A stretch of DNA of 64,000 nt from CBDFGT01 sp965247225. Lineage in GTDB: Bacteria > Pseudomonadota > Alphaproteobacteria > Rhizobiales > Rhizobiaceae. The first letter of the stretch is position 1; every line of letters starts with the position of its first letter. Where the stretch lies: the NCBI GenBank assembly GCA_965247225.1, contig CBDFGT010000027.1:62001-126000 (forward strand), in the 5' to 3' direction. This document shows, one piece after another, positions 63,954-64,000 of this stretch. The notes below the pieces were generated by a model. It worked only from the letters and a program-made list of their open reading frames with translations. It had not been told where the DNA came from and made no database searches. The translations under genes and the position numbers were made by a program.

Positions 63954-64000
63954 TGTATGACCAGACTTCTGAAAGATTTGGATGTGCCCGTGTAAACCGG

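Overview
The window reads as chromosomal DNA of an alphaproteobacterium of the order Hyphomicrobiales (Rhizobiales). The evidence is gene content and order: nuoA-D; a fused secDF behind yajC with an Mth938-like gene and a squalene/phytoene-synthase-like gene; scpAB beside tatABC, serS, surE and pcm; an ExoR-type Sel1 protein; a class I PHA synthase; two DUF1127 microproteins; and an anti-Shine-Dalgarno small RNA of the alpha-r14/NfeR1 type. Dispersed intergenic repeats of the kind common in Brucellaceae/Phyllobacteriaceae-like genomes occur three times. The genus cannot be fixed from sequence reading alone.

Layout. 1-2.9 kb: start of the complex I operon on the minus strand, with a secreted small protein directly after nuoD. 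3.2-5.5 kb: tRNA-Asp and tRNA-Val, a divergent TetR/DinB pair and a small secreted protein. 5.5-11.3 kb: minus-strand recJ, a small membrane protein with its own terminator, hom, an alaC-like aminotransferase and a lipoprotein. 11.5-17.7 kb: phaC, map, radC, a secreted protein of unknown role and sthA. 17.8-21.5 kb: tig, tRNA-Leu and a GDYXXLXY/DUF2157 membrane pair. 21.9-22.6 kb: the small RNA with three CCUCCUCC loops, followed on the same strand by a DUF1127 gene and a strong terminator.

22.7-33.3 kb is the accessory part: an isolated IS481-like end, a P-loop kinase, a complete IS481-family element, and a full potassium system (an extra 31-residue membrane peptide, then kdpF, A, B, C, D, E) with tandem phased repeats in its promoter region that look like a KdpE operator. 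A degenerate dispersed repeat and a second DUF1127 gene close the block. 33.3-39.6 kb: trmFO, then (minus strand) a membrane-anchored unknown, homologues of the mitochondrial complex I assembly factors NDUFAF6 and NDUFAF3, secDF and yajC.

36.9-48.1 kb is a quality problem. secDF, a DUF815 ATPase, an M23 lipoprotein, pcm, surE, serS, tatC, tatB, tatA and an ABC ATPase all carry single-base indels, mostly in homopolymers. Several are normally essential, and both flanks are clean, so consensus error is far more likely than gene decay. 48.6-64 kb is clean again: scpB, scpA, nagZ, a SPOR protein, argS, dgt, erpA, xthA, exoR, a FadL-family porin and valS.

Working together: nuo genes with two probable complex I assembly factors; YajC-SecDF and TatABC for export; ScpAB for chromosome condensation; NagZ, the SPOR protein and the M23 lipoprotein for wall turnover and division; PhaC and SthA for carbon storage and redox balance; Kdp for potassium scavenging; ExoR and the anti-SD RNA as envelope and stress regulators.
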